Shown here in pieces: positions 17,175 to 24,956 of a stretch of DNA of 28,349 nucleotides. Below the pieces are notes generated by a model. It worked only from the letters and a program-made list of their open reading frames with translations, had not been told where the DNA came from and searched no databases. The position numbers and the translations under genes were made by a program. Positions within the stretch are counted from its first letter, which is position 1. The number at the start of each line of letters is the position of its first letter. This DNA comes from JBDGYE01 sp039584255 (GTDB lineage Bacteria > Gemmatimonadota > Gemmatimonadetes > Palauibacterales > Palauibacteraceae), in assembly GCA_039584255.1 (NCBI GenBank), contig JBDGYE010000068.1, positions 1 to 28,349 of the forward strand. Reading direction: 5' to 3'.

Positions 17175-17383
17175 AATCCACTCCTGGCTGTTGGGAAGTG
17201 GCCCAGTCTAGACGATCGATGAGACTACAACAAGGGTCCGTGCGACCAGCCGCGCTGGCTCGCGCGCTTCGCCCAGCTCCCACGACGGCCCTTCGCTTCA
17301 GCGGACGTTTGGCTTACAGTAGTAGCTGGATGAAGCGGTATCCCTCCCGTCATCCAAACCTTTCCCCAGCGAAAGAGAGGCAG

Positions 17384-18043
17384 ATGGCTACTCGCGGAAG
17401 GACGTCCCTGGTGTTGGTCGGAGCCACGGCCCTGTTCCTGGCATGTAGCGCGGAGCAGGATCAGCAGAGCCAGGCAGATGCATACACTGCTGACGCGGAA
17501 GACGCTGCACCGGTCAGTGAAGGTGACCGGTATAGCGTCGTGGTAGTGCCGGAAGGTCTCACGTGGGAAGAGGCCAAGCAGCGCGCCGAGGCGGATGGCG
17601 GACACCTGGTCACGATCGACTCGGCGGAAGAGAACAACCTCGTTTACGGACTAATCGCTGACAATCGCGACGTCTGGGTAAATGTGGACGTGGCTGCCGT
17701 GAGCGATGGCGAGGAGAATCCAATTCAGGTCACGGTGGGTCCCTGGATCGGGCTCTACCAGCCGCCTGGCTCAACGGAGCCCGCCGGCGGTTGGACCTGG
17801 GTTACCGGTGAAGCCATGGAGTACAGCAACTGGTCGATGCAACCGGACGTCGAGCTGCTGGAGCCCAACGACCTGGGAGGCATCGAGCACTTCGGGCACT
17901 ACTTCGGCACGGGATTGGATAACCGGGCCAACACGTGGAATGACATGGCCAACGATCCCCGGGCGGACCTCGGCGCAGCCGGGATGGAGTTCGTGGGCGA
18001 CCTCCAGAGCCCGCGTGGGTACATAGTGGAGTTCGAGCAGTAA
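17384..18043 (+). CDS. C-type-lectin-domain lipoprotein
   Basis: A 219-residue lipoprotein. MATRGRTSLVLVGATALFLAC carries a lipobox with lipidated Cys21. After an acidic linker, residues from about 47 form a C-type lectin-like domain: YSVVVVPEGLTWEEAKQRAEADGGHLVTIDSAEEN opens it, then WIGLYQPPG, WTWVTGEAMEYSNW, an EPND motif and NTWNDMA near the end. EPN plus WND are the calcium-coordinating motifs of mannose-type C-type lectins, so Ca-dependent sugar binding at the cell surface is plausible. The usual disulfide cysteines are missing, as in many bacterial forms. GAGAGG lies 4-5 nt before the ATG; an upstream open frame has no signal sequence. Confidence 0.85.
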   Translation: MATRGRTSLVLVGATALFLACSAEQDQQSQADAYTADAEDAAPVSEGDRYSVVVVPEGLTWEEAKQRAEADGGHLVTIDSAEENNLVYGLIADNRDVWVNVDVAAVSDGEENPIQVTVGPWIGLYQPPGSTEPAGGWTWVTGEAMEYSNWSMQPDVELLEPNDLGGIEHFGHYFGTGLDNRANTWNDMANDPRADLGAAGMEFVGDLQSPRGYIVEFEQ

Positions 18044-18136
18044 GGAACCCCGCGCGGGAAGACGTGCCGGACTCTGCCATCGAGCTGATGGAGCGAGGCT
18101 GGTCCGCAGCGCCGGGCATGGCCGATGCGGGGCAAG

Positions 18137-18172
18137 AAAAAAGGGCCGCCCCGAGCATAGGAGCGGCCCTTT
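18137..18172 (-). terminator. Rho-independent terminator of the cold-shock gene
   Basis: On the minus strand GGGCCGCTCC, a 7-nt loop and GGGGCGGCCC (one G-T pair) are followed by six T. It ends 60 bp after the cold-shock stop codon. On the plus strand the stem is followed by only three T, so it mainly serves the minus strand. Confidence 0.9.
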
Positions 18173-18196
18173 CAGGCCAGACGTCAGCCCGTGAGG

Positions 18197-18406
18197 TTAG
18201 GAAACTCGAACGACGTTCTCCGCGGCCGGGCCCTTCTGGCCCTGCGTCATGTCGAACTCGACGATGTCTCCCTCGTTCAGCGTCTTGAAGCCCTCGGCCT
18301 GAATGGCGTTGTGGTGGACAAAACAGTCCTTGCCACCGTCCTCCAGCGTGATGAAGCCGAAGCCCTTCTCATCGCTGAACCACTTCACTGTCCCTTTGGT
18401 ACGCAT
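18197..18406 (-). CDS. Cold-shock protein (CspA family)
   Basis: A 69-residue single OB-fold cold-shock domain, MRTKGTVKWFSDEKGFGFITLEDG, with RNP1 KGFGFI and RNP2 FVHH. The residue before FVHH is Cys where Ile or Val is usual. It binds single-stranded nucleic acid, melts RNA structure and typically acts as an RNA chaperone. AAGGAG stands 10 nt before the ATG; a TTG one codon earlier is less likely. The leader up to the terminator at 18516 is about 110 nt with no good promoter of its own. The TTGACA promoter at 18633 may serve this gene by read-through of that terminator. Confidence 0.95.
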   Translation of the reverse strand: MRTKGTVKWFSDEKGFGFITLEDGGKDCFVHHNAIQAEGFKTLNEGDIVEFDMTQGQKGPAAENVVRVS

Positions 18407-18515
18407 CAATCCTGCTCCTTAATTAGGTCATAGCCGGAGTCCGGGTGATCCGTACCTTCCGACACAGACTCTTACGCGGTGTTCGCCCCCGCGTTGGGCC
18501 ACGCGCAAAAGCTAC

Positions 18516-18548
18516 AAAAAAAGGGAGACCGTCTCAGACAGGCCTCCC
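18516..18548 (-). terminator. Rho-independent terminator upstream of the cold-shock gene
   Basis: On the minus strand GGGAGGCC pairs with GGTCTCCC (one G-T), with inner GTCTGAGAC, followed by seven T. It lies 110 bp before the cold-shock start and about 140 bp after the stop of the unknown gene at 18688. It may end that gene's transcript, end a small RNA, or act as an attenuator. Confidence 0.8.
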
Positions 18549-18597
18549 ATACCAACTTCTGTGACCTTAGCCCGCAATCCCCGGCACCTTGCCGAGC
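18516..18597 (-). ncRNA. Candidate small RNA or attenuated leader (about 80 nt)
   Basis: A promoter-like pair (TTGACA at 18633-18628, ATATTC at 18609-18604) and a Rho-independent terminator (18516-18548) frame about 80 nt with no open reading frame on the minus strand. The unit lies between an unknown protein gene and the cold-shock gene. It does not match any RNA family I can name. It could instead be the 5' part of the cold-shock mRNA, ended early unless read-through occurs. Confidence 0.4.
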
Positions 18598-18602
18598 GGT
18601 CG

Positions 18603-18633
18603 AGAATATCGCCGGATAGACGTCGCCTGTCAA
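18603..18633 (-). promoter_or_regulatory. Sigma-70-type promoter upstream of the RNA-like unit
   Basis: A perfect TTGACA (18633-18628), an 18-base spacer and ATATTC (18609-18604), or a 19-base spacer and TATTCT. It points on the minus strand toward the terminator at 18516 and the cold-shock gene beyond. Confidence 0.5.
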
Positions 18634-18687
18634 GCCGGGAGCGGGACGTAGACGATTAGATCCTCGGCCAGCGACGCCGCCGTTGAG

Positions 18688-19098
18688 CTAGAGCAAGTTG
18701 ACCAGCTCCTTGTTCTTCAGGTCGCCCAGCGTACGGCCGGGCGGAAGGTCGGCGATCTTCGATGCTCGTTCCAGGCTGTGAAGTGAGACTCGCAAGACCG
18801 ACTTGCTGACCTTGGCTCGACCCTCGCCCACCGGGTGAGCGATCCACACGTTGCCGGAGCCGTCCTCGAAGCGCCTTCTAAGGGGGGCGAGCGAGAGGTG
18901 CCGGATGCGCTTCTCGGAGAATTCCTCGTCATCCGGCTCGAGCCTGAGTGACATGGTGTTCACGGCATTGGCGGGATCCTCGAATCCGAGACGCTTACCC
19001 GTCGGGTCCGACTTGGGCCAGGAGCGGAAGGTCGTGAGCTCCCATTCCCAGGTGCCCGACCTGGTCTTGATGGTACCCCGTTCGTCTTGATCGCTCAC
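18688..19098 (-). CDS. Unknown conserved-looking protein, 136 residues
   Basis: I do not recognise this protein. It starts at GTG 19098 (SDQDERGTIKTRSGTWEWEL) and is hydrophilic, without signal peptide or membrane helix. It is rich in charged residues, with strand-like pieces (SGTWEWELTTFRSW, RLGFEDP, VWIAHP) and a helical, Lys/Leu-rich C-terminus (TLGDLKNKELVNLL). The dense codon usage and sensible secondary structure argue that it is a real gene. No clear ribosome binding site is seen before the GTG. It precedes the small RNA-like unit and the cold-shock gene on the same strand, so a link to stress response is possible but unproven. Confidence 0.6.
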   Translation of the reverse strand: MSDQDERGTIKTRSGTWEWELTTFRSWPKSDPTGKRLGFEDPANAVNTMSLRLEPDDEEFSEKRIRHLSLAPLRRRFEDGSGNVWIAHPVGEGRAKVSKSVLRVSLHSLERASKIADLPPGRTLGDLKNKELVNLL

Positions 19099-19230
19099 CG
19101 TAGTACTGCCTGACCTTTATGAGTGGCCACACCCAACCAATATAACCAATGCGCAAGGCGCCCGGTTTCGCCCGCAGCGCCTGCTCAATGGCTCGCTCGT
19201 CGCGCCCGCCGCCTCGACTCACTTAAACCA

Positions 19231-19259
19231 CGGCTCTGCTGTTAGTTACGTCAGAGCCG
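19231..19259 (-). terminator. Hairpin downstream of the TadG-like gene
   Basis: CGGCTCTG (19231-19238) and CAGAGCCG (19252-19259) form a perfect 8-bp stem with a 13-nt loop, about 78 bp past the stop of the TadG-like gene. On the minus strand GTGGTTTAAG follows, only a weak T-run, so it may be a poor terminator. Confidence 0.35.
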
Positions 19260-19336
19260 CTTGTTCATTGTGCGCCCGCAGTGCTCAGAGTAGTGACAGT
19301 CACGGGTTCAGGCACTGGGCCCGCATTGGTCCCAGT

Positions 19337-20491
19337 CTACTGCACGAGTCTGAGCGCCTTGGCAATCGACCCGGACGCTGGATCGGATTCACCCTTTCCA
19401 ACCACTCCCGTAGTCCCGAGCCACCGACCGAAGAAGTCTCCTCCCTCTTTCCCTTCGACGAACATGCTGCCGACTTTCGTGATAGTGAGCTCGTTGCGCC
19501 CGATCTCCGGCGGCATTCCCGGGTCGAACATGGGCACGGCCTTGACACGCGGACTGCCGTCGACGCAGCCGTGGACGTTCGTCTCCGTGACCGCCGACGG
19601 TCTCGCAACACAGCCCGCAGGGCCTCCAGACTGATTCCAATATGCGGTGGGGTCCAACGCGTACAGGTCCTTGAATCCCTTGTCTGTCGGACCCACCATG
19701 GCGCCCGGCTCCGAGTACACGACGGTACCCGTCTCGTAGAGGCCCTCCATGCACCCAGAAAACCTCTCCCTATAATTGCTTCCTCCCCCGCCACCATCTA
19801 TGACCGCGTTCTCATCTGCAAACGGAGTCCAGGGATAGTACCAGCTCTGGTTCATGTTGCCGCCGCCGCCGCCGGCTTGTCTGAGAAAGACTGGGTCGCC
19901 TATGCTCGTCTCATTGTACCCGGTCGCATCCACATCATAGAAGTCATTAGGTGGGTCGAAAGTGTCGTTCTTGTCGGACCAGGTCCCATCCTGCTCGAGC
20001 CATCGGTCGGGAACGGCGATCGGGAGCGGACAGACCACTCCATAGTCCGGTCCCGGATCCATAGCTTCGGCTGCCGCGATAGCACTGATGTCCGCGTCGT
20101 TCACGCCGAACACCCGCGCGAAGAATGTATTCACAGGATTGCCGCGGTCGCTCGTACGGTACACGGTGACAGTCACGCGACCCTCTGCTAGGTCCACCTG
20201 CACGTCGCCCTCATCGACGATAGCAGAATCACGTCGGATATCATTCATCTCGGCGTACCTGATCGCTACTTCGCGGGCGAGATCGGCGTTGTCCGGCAGC
20301 TGCGCAAGTGCCCCGGCACCGGCCAGCGCCGAGAGATCGGCTACACGCTGCGCTTCCGACCGCGCGGTGAGAAGCATGCCGACGTCGACGGCCAGTGCCG
20401 CCACAGACACTAACGCCACCATGCTGAGCGCGACGAGAACCAGGGTCGCCCCTCGTTCATCCGTAATCCGCTTCTTTATTGCACTGAACAC
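19337..20491 (-). CDS. TadG-like pilus-assembly protein (orphan)
   Basis: A 384-residue protein that begins MFSAIKKRITDERGATLVLVALSMVALVSVAALAVDVG. This short basic head plus one hydrophobic helix is the TadE/TadG-type N-terminus of Flp/Tad pilus systems. TARSEAQRVADLSALAGAGAL follows, with the Ala-rich helix that marks the family. The rest is a secreted region with Asn/Gly-rich stretches (QAGGGGGNMNQ, DGGGGGSNYRE) and four to five cysteines that may form disulfides. GTG 20491 is chosen because AGGAGGA precedes it at 6 nt; an upstream ATG at 20596 adds a hydrophilic stretch that would bury the N-terminal helix. No other tad genes are in the window, so it may have another envelope role. Confidence 0.82.
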   Translation of the reverse strand: MFSAIKKRITDERGATLVLVALSMVALVSVAALAVDVGMLLTARSEAQRVADLSALAGAGALAQLPDNADLAREVAIRYAEMNDIRRDSAIVDEGDVQVDLAEGRVTVTVYRTSDRGNPVNTFFARVFGVNDADISAIAAAEAMDPGPDYGVVCPLPIAVPDRWLEQDGTWSDKNDTFDPPNDFYDVDATGYNETSIGDPVFLRQAGGGGGNMNQSWYYPWTPFADENAVIDGGGGGSNYRERFSGCMEGLYETGTVVYSEPGAMVGPTDKGFKDLYALDPTAYWNQSGGPAGCVARPSAVTETNVHGCVDGSPRVKAVPMFDPGMPPEIGRNELTITKVGSMFVEGKEGGDFFGRWLGTTGVVGKGESDPASGSIAKALRLVQ

Positions 20492-20892
20492 CGTCTCCTC
20501 CTGATCATCGCCGCCTTTGTCAAGCTCCTGCCGGTCGACTACTCGGTTGGACTCCGACGGTCGCCCTCCGGACGAGCCGCTTTGTTGGCCGTCCACTACG
20601 ACTAGCCAGGAGCGTGCCAGTATCAGACAACAGTATCTGCAAGTATTTACGAATCAGGATGTTAGAGGACTATCGTCGTACCGATGGGCCGATGTGCCGG
20701 GTGGAGATGTTGCAGCACCGCAACACAATCCTCGTCCCGGTGCAGCTCCCCGGGGGGCCGGCGGCGGAGCTGCTGTGCGGAGCGGCTCGCACGGCGGCAG
20801 GTGGGTAGCTATTCTATGAATAAGGCTGCAACTCAGACTGCGAACTAACGTTACTGCCACAGCAGCTGTGCCCCTCGCCCAAGAGGTGTGTT
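20492..20892. other. Divergent intergenic region with inverted repeats
   Basis: Some 400 bases lie between the divergent TadG-like and lipoprotein genes. Bases 20620-20670 are AT-richer and probably hold promoters, though no consensus is clear. Two inverted repeats follow: TGTTGC/GCAACA (20710-20725 area) and GCAGCTCC/GGAGCTGC (20742-20773, 8-bp perfect arms). They could form structure in the lipoprotein leader. No coding frame with protein character was found. Confidence 0.4.
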
Positions 20893-21258
20893 ATGCGCAA
20901 ACTCGCGCCCCTTTACTTGCTCCTGCCTGTAGCTGCCCTTCTGGCCATCAGCGCGTGCGGGGAAGATGACGATGGCGGCACGGACCCCCTTGCCACACTT
21001 CAAGTCATTATCGCAGGAACGGGGTCCGGTGTGGTCACGAGCAACGACCAAGAGATCAACTGCCCCACTAACTGTAGTGCAGAGCACATTCCGGGTGACC
21101 AGTTGACTCTAATGGCCACGGCGAACCAGGGCTCGCGTTTTGATGGGTGGAGTGGAGCCTGCTCCGGAACCGGAGACTGCCAGCTCGTGGCTGGGGGGGA
21201 CCTAGAGGTTACAGCCACCTTCACCGTCATCCAGACCGGCCCGCCTCAACCTTTGTAG
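20893..21258 (+). CDS. Small lipoprotein with InlB-B-type repeat domain
   Basis: A 121-residue lipoprotein. MRKLAPLYLLLPVAALLAISAC is a signal peptide with lipidated Cys22, followed by an acidic GEDDDGG linker. The remaining ~85 residues fit the bacterial repeat domain related to InlB B-repeats: LQVIIAGTGSGVVTS, INCPTNCSAEHIPGDQLTLMATANQGSRFDGWSGACSG, and LEVTATFTV. Two cysteine pairs (CPTNC and CSGTGDC) are placed as in this family and would form surface disulfides. It carries one domain copy only. AAGAGGTG lies 5 nt before the ATG. It is probably a surface-exposed adhesive or structural module; partner unknown. Confidence 0.8.
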   Translation: MRKLAPLYLLLPVAALLAISACGEDDDGGTDPLATLQVIIAGTGSGVVTSNDQEINCPTNCSAEHIPGDQLTLMATANQGSRFDGWSGACSGTGDCQLVAGGDLEVTATFTVIQTGPPQPL

Positions 21259-21261
21259 ACT

Positions 21262-21278
21262 GTAATAGGACGTTAGCC
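21262..21278 (-). repeat. CTAAC-TCCTAT element, third copy
   Basis: On the minus strand GGCTAACGTCCTATTAC, one inserted base relative to 7144-7160 and 15886-15902. It lies directly after the small lipoprotein gene. Confidence 0.3.
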
Positions 21279-21520
21279 ACCCACCCCTTCCAGCGCGCGG
21301 TTGTTGTTCGCACGCAGCGCGTGCTCGATGTCTCTGCACGGCCAGCCTCGACGGCACGCCGGGCGCTTTTCGTTTCCTCGCACGGCTGCGGGCCGAGACC
21401 ATCGACGGGGCGTCAACAGCCCTGACTAGAACCGTTGCTACTGTGGATACTGTTATCTGAGCTGGGGGGACGAACGAGGGTGGGTGCTCGCGCTGAGGCT
21501 GCGTCCGCTCCGGCAAAATG

Positions 21521-22852
21521 TTATGCGGCGACCTGCTTCAGTATCACTCCCTCCGGCCAGGGGTAACTCGGCAGGCAGATCTGAGTTTCTTCGCCCGCCC
21601 ACTCTCGCGGGAAGCTCGGACGTGATACTAGCTCTGCGTCATTCCTGGCCACCTCGATACCGAAGACAATTCGAGCCAGAAGCGCTGCAAATACACTGTT
21701 TGTCCACGCGAAACCTCGCTGCGGGGGATAGCGGCCGGGAGGCGGAACACTTGGATCAACCACGTTATGCCGCTCCCGGATTGCTCCAGTCTGGGCGAAC
21801 TCACTGGATATGAGCCGCAACCACTTCATGGTGATCCGTGAGGCCTGATCATGGAAGCCGTAGGCACGCAGACCGGAGCATACGTACCAGTGCGAGTAAG
21901 GCCACCCACTGGGGTAGTTGTGCTCTGTCTCGTCACCCCAACCCACCTCGCACGCAACGAGCCCGTGATCGTATTCAAAGGCGCGTAGATGCTCCACAAC
22001 GCGCGCTGCCTGATCCTGATCTGCCACACCCGCCCAAAGTGATACGAAGGATGCAAGAGATCTTGGGGTGCCACTCAGCCGCTGTCCCGTGCGCAAGTCA
22101 TAATCCCAGTAGAATCCACTGCCTTCATCCCACAAGTAGCGATTGATCAGGTCACGCCGCTTGTCAGCCCTGGCCCTCCAGACACCCGCCTTGTCCTTCT
22201 CTGCCAACAAGTCTGAGAAACCAGCGAGATCCAGTTCGTAGCGATATAGCTGGCAATTAAGATCCACGGGAATCACCTGGGTGGCATCATCGCCGAAGCG
22301 CGGAGTGTTGTCCCAACCACTCTCACCAATCGCACGATAATGAGGTGTATCCGGTACTGTCTCGCATCCACCGTTCTCCGCGACATCGACATATCGGCTC
22401 AAGCCGGTTTCTGTCATATGCGGTTCCGCCAGCCAATAACCCTGGTACTCGGTCGCGGCAGCGCTCGCAGCGCGATCCAGCCAAGCCGGATCGTTGATGG
22501 ATGGATAGACTTCCCAGATGGCTGAGGTAAGAAACGGCGACTGTGATCGAGAGCTACATACTGACTGGGGACTGTTGTAGTTGGGAACAAGCCCAAACGC
22601 CTCGACCTCCGCCACAAGGCCCTCAACTATCTCCCTTGCCAACTGCCACTTTCCTTGAACGACGAGCCCCAAGAGGGTGAAATAAGAATCCCAATAGAAG
22701 AACGACTTGAAGAAGCCACCAGGTTTGACAAAGCCGCCGGACAGTGGAAATGCCAACGATTCTCCGCTGCGAGTTAGAACCGGCCAATACTCAAGCACAT
22801 GATCAAAGGCGGCATCAAGCCCGGGCTCTGGAGTTGATATGCTTGGTTTCAA
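21521..22852 (-). CDS. Trehalase-family (GH37-like) glycosidase
   Basis: A 443-residue cytoplasmic (alpha/alpha)6-barrel glycosidase of the trehalase type. KPGGFFKSFFYWDSYF (residues 43-58) matches trehalase signature 1 (PGGRFxExYxWDxY). ESGWDNTPRF gives Asp181, equivalent to the catalytic acid; AIRERHN with Glu360 matches the catalytic base region; HNYPSGWPYSHW resembles signature 2; and PPQRGFAWTNSVF fits the C-terminal GFGWTN motif. It lacks a signal peptide. The start is TTG 22852, only 3 nt after the stop of the radical SAM gene, with no strong ribosome binding site, so translation is probably coupled. Trehalose is the default substrate, but related families cut other alpha-glucosides. 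The pairing with a radical SAM enzyme is unusual. Confidence 0.88.
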   Translation of the reverse strand: MKPSISTPEPGLDAAFDHVLEYWPVLTRSGESLAFPLSGGFVKPGGFFKSFFYWDSYFTLLGLVVQGKWQLAREIVEGLVAEVEAFGLVPNYNSPQSVCSSRSQSPFLTSAIWEVYPSINDPAWLDRAASAAATEYQGYWLAEPHMTETGLSRYVDVAENGGCETVPDTPHYRAIGESGWDNTPRFGDDATQVIPVDLNCQLYRYELDLAGFSDLLAEKDKAGVWRARADKRRDLINRYLWDEGSGFYWDYDLRTGQRLSGTPRSLASFVSLWAGVADQDQAARVVEHLRAFEYDHGLVACEVGWGDETEHNYPSGWPYSHWYVCSGLRAYGFHDQASRITMKWLRLISSEFAQTGAIRERHNVVDPSVPPPGRYPPQRGFAWTNSVFAALLARIVFGIEVARNDAELVSRPSFPREWAGEETQICLPSYPWPEGVILKQVAA

Positions 22853-22855
22853 AGG

Positions 22856-24643
22856 TCAGATAAGCGACATCTGAATCTCAGTTCGGGCAGATCCACCGAG
22901 CAGTTCCAGTTGGGACGCAACGCCCTCCTGAAACGAGACGAGGGCGTCCCTCACGACGTACCTGAAATCGCTGTGGATCTCTTCGTGATGCCTTCGCACG
23001 CGCGAGAACAGAGCTTGAACATAGACGCGAGCTTCCCCGATCCGGTCGTCCTGTACTCTCGCGAATTGGGTGACCCTCTCCTTCAAAGCCTCGAGCTCCG
23101 ATTCCAGGAAGCGTTTGAAGTCGTCGGCCACGATTATCTGGCTCGTGATCTTCTCGAAGTGATAACCCATTATCGCGAGGCGCACGGCTTCGGGCAGCAT
23201 CCTGGGTCGCTCCCAAAGGACCTTTGTCAGGAACCTGACGTACGCCGGGCCCTGCCTGGAGAACAAGAACTGGCGGCGGATCGACCGTACAAAGGCCAAC
23301 AGCTCAGTCCCCCCTATCTTCCGCACGGTGTGCCGGGTTGGCTTCAGGTGCCTCAACATCGTCAGGCACCGGTCGAAATAGTTCTTCAAAGTCGGATCAT
23401 ACAGCGTGGCCAACACTCGTCTGTATTCAGAGAGGACATGCTTCCTCGGAAGGATCGGCACGAAATTCAAGGTCATGTCCGTGTTGTTTCCCGTGGACTC
23501 ACCGAGCAACCGGCCCTCGCGGTCGAGGCGCTCATAGAGGTCCGTCGCTCTCACCGCGCTCAGGAGACCGGCCATCGCCAAGGGAATACCGGCTTCCTGG
23601 ATGAACCGGATGTGCGAATCGAACTCCGTATCCCCGTCCAGTCCAATGATGAACCCTCCGCTGACCTCCATGCCGTGCTCTTGGATTCTCCGAACCGACC
23701 TGAGCAGATACCCCGCCGCATCGTCGGTTGCGGCCGCATTCTGCTTCTTTCCCGCCGCGACGAGGGTGTCCCTGTTTGGACTCTCGATTCCCACGAAGAC
23801 CATGTTGAATCCGGCGTCGCTCATCCCGTCGAGCAGGTCCGGAACACGCGCCAGATTCACGCTGGCCTCTGTGTAGAGAGAAAAGGGATAGCGCCTCTGC
23901 TGCTGCCATTCGGCGATCCTCGGGAGAAGACGCAGCGCCTCCCGCTTGTTCCCGATGAAGTTGTCGTCAACCAGGAAGACGGGACCGGTCCACCCGAGGC
24001 GATGGAGCAGATCGAATTCAGCGAGCATCTGGTCGGCGCTCTTCGTGCGCGGCGCGCGACCGAAGAGCTTGGTGATGTCGCAGAACTCGCAATCGAACGG
24101 GCATCCGCGAGAAAACTGCACGGCCATTGAGCTGTATTGGCGAAAATCGATGAGGTCGAATCGGGGGAGTGGTGACTTGGTGATATCGGGCTTTCTGGGC
24201 TCGGGATACGTTCCCTTCGCGGTGCCGTTCGCCAGGTCCATGAGGAAGGGGGCGAATGTCTCCTCGACCTCACCGAGCAAGAAGTGGTCGACCGTCCCTT
24301 CCGCCTCCCGTCTTATGTCGTCGTGATACGTCGTTGGATGCGGTCCACCGGCAACGATGGGTACCCCCGCCCTGTTGCACCTGCGGATCACATCGTAGAG
24401 GGAGTCCCTCTGGAGAATCATCGTGGACGTGAGGACGACGTCCGCCCAGCTCAGATGTACGTCGGACAGCGACGTCAGATTCATGTCCACGACGTTGAGC
24501 CGGTACTCCTTGGGGAACATCCCGGCAACCGTAAGCAGTCCCAGAGGCGGCATGGCCGACCTCTTGCCAACGAACTCAAGGGCGAACTTGAAGCCCCAGT
24601 AGGACGGGGGGAATTCCGGATACACCAACAACGCGTTCGGCAT
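22856..24643 (-). CDS. B12-binding radical SAM enzyme with DUF4070-like C-terminus
   Basis: A 595-residue enzyme. Residues 1-150 form a cobalamin-binding Rossmann domain (MPNALLVYPEFPPSYWGFKFA, MPPLGLLTVAGM, VVDMNL, VAGGPHPT). The radical SAM core starts at FSRGCPFDCEFC, with cluster ligands Cys181, Cys185 and Cys188 (CX3CX2C), and continues with VFLVDDNFIGNK, FVGIESPN and SGGFIIGLDGD. The region LYERLDREGRLLGESTGNNTDMTLNFVP followed by YRRVLATLYDP matches the DUF4070 tail found in hopanoid-methylase-like (HpnP) and related proteins. About 150 extra C-terminal residues are helical and charged. Such enzymes methylate or rearrange unactivated carbons. ATG 24643 is chosen because the B12 domain begins there; the open frame reaches 24796. 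It is co-transcribed with the trehalase-like gene. Confidence 0.88.
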   Translation of the reverse strand: MPNALLVYPEFPPSYWGFKFALEFVGKRSAMPPLGLLTVAGMFPKEYRLNVVDMNLTSLSDVHLSWADVVLTSTMILQRDSLYDVIRRCNRAGVPIVAGGPHPTTYHDDIRREAEGTVDHFLLGEVEETFAPFLMDLANGTAKGTYPEPRKPDITKSPLPRFDLIDFRQYSSMAVQFSRGCPFDCEFCDITKLFGRAPRTKSADQMLAEFDLLHRLGWTGPVFLVDDNFIGNKREALRLLPRIAEWQQQRRYPFSLYTEASVNLARVPDLLDGMSDAGFNMVFVGIESPNRDTLVAAGKKQNAAATDDAAGYLLRSVRRIQEHGMEVSGGFIIGLDGDTEFDSHIRFIQEAGIPLAMAGLLSAVRATDLYERLDREGRLLGESTGNNTDMTLNFVPILPRKHVLSEYRRVLATLYDPTLKNYFDRCLTMLRHLKPTRHTVRKIGGTELLAFVRSIRRQFLFSRQGPAYVRFLTKVLWERPRMLPEAVRLAIMGYHFEKITSQIIVADDFKRFLESELEALKERVTQFARVQDDRIGEARVYVQALFSRVRRHHEEIHSDFRYVVRDALVSFQEGVASQLELLGGSARTEIQMSLI

Positions 24644-24852
24644 GTCGGGGCTCTCGATTAGCAGTAGCGCCTTCGCGGATCCAGTTCTCGGGTTGGCTTG
24701 AGAGGTACGGACCTCCTTGGGGGCAGAAGTAACAGAACGCCTAAGAATAAGCGGCGGCTGGAGAAAGTGCAGCCTTCGGGAGTGCGACCGTGGCAAACAC
24801 GGGGAATACCTATCGTCCAGTCCCCGCCGAGCGTCGGTATCACGCCGGGCGC

Positions 24853-24932
24853 TACGCTTGCTCGCACCGCGGCGGGCGAGATCGTAGCTTTGGGTCAGCG
24901 CATCCCCCTCAAGGTTGCAGCATCACCCGAGG
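24853..24932 (+). repeat. Dispersed repeat, copy 2 (first copy 7249-7330)
   Basis: About 80% identical by eye to 7249-7330. It ends about 25 bp before the start of the serine hydrolase gene, where it may form part of the leader. Confidence 0.55.
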
Positions 24933-24956
24933 GCCTCGCAGCGGTCGGACGCAACT

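Noticed and set aside
19268..20191. 307-residue plus-strand open frame opposite the TadG-like gene
   Set aside because: Composition rich in Arg/His/Ser without structure, no RBS, and fully antisense to a recognised gene.
21519..21525. GCATAAC box containing the stop codon of the trehalase-like gene, as in a cassette
   Set aside because: No complementary GTTATGC box or paired arms were found within 150 bp downstream, the gene is part of a two-gene operon, and a TAA followed by C is easily met by chance.
22910..24130. 406-residue plus-strand open frame opposite the radical SAM gene
   Set aside because: No recognisable domain; it is the antisense shadow of a clear B12/radical SAM enzyme in a GC-rich genome.
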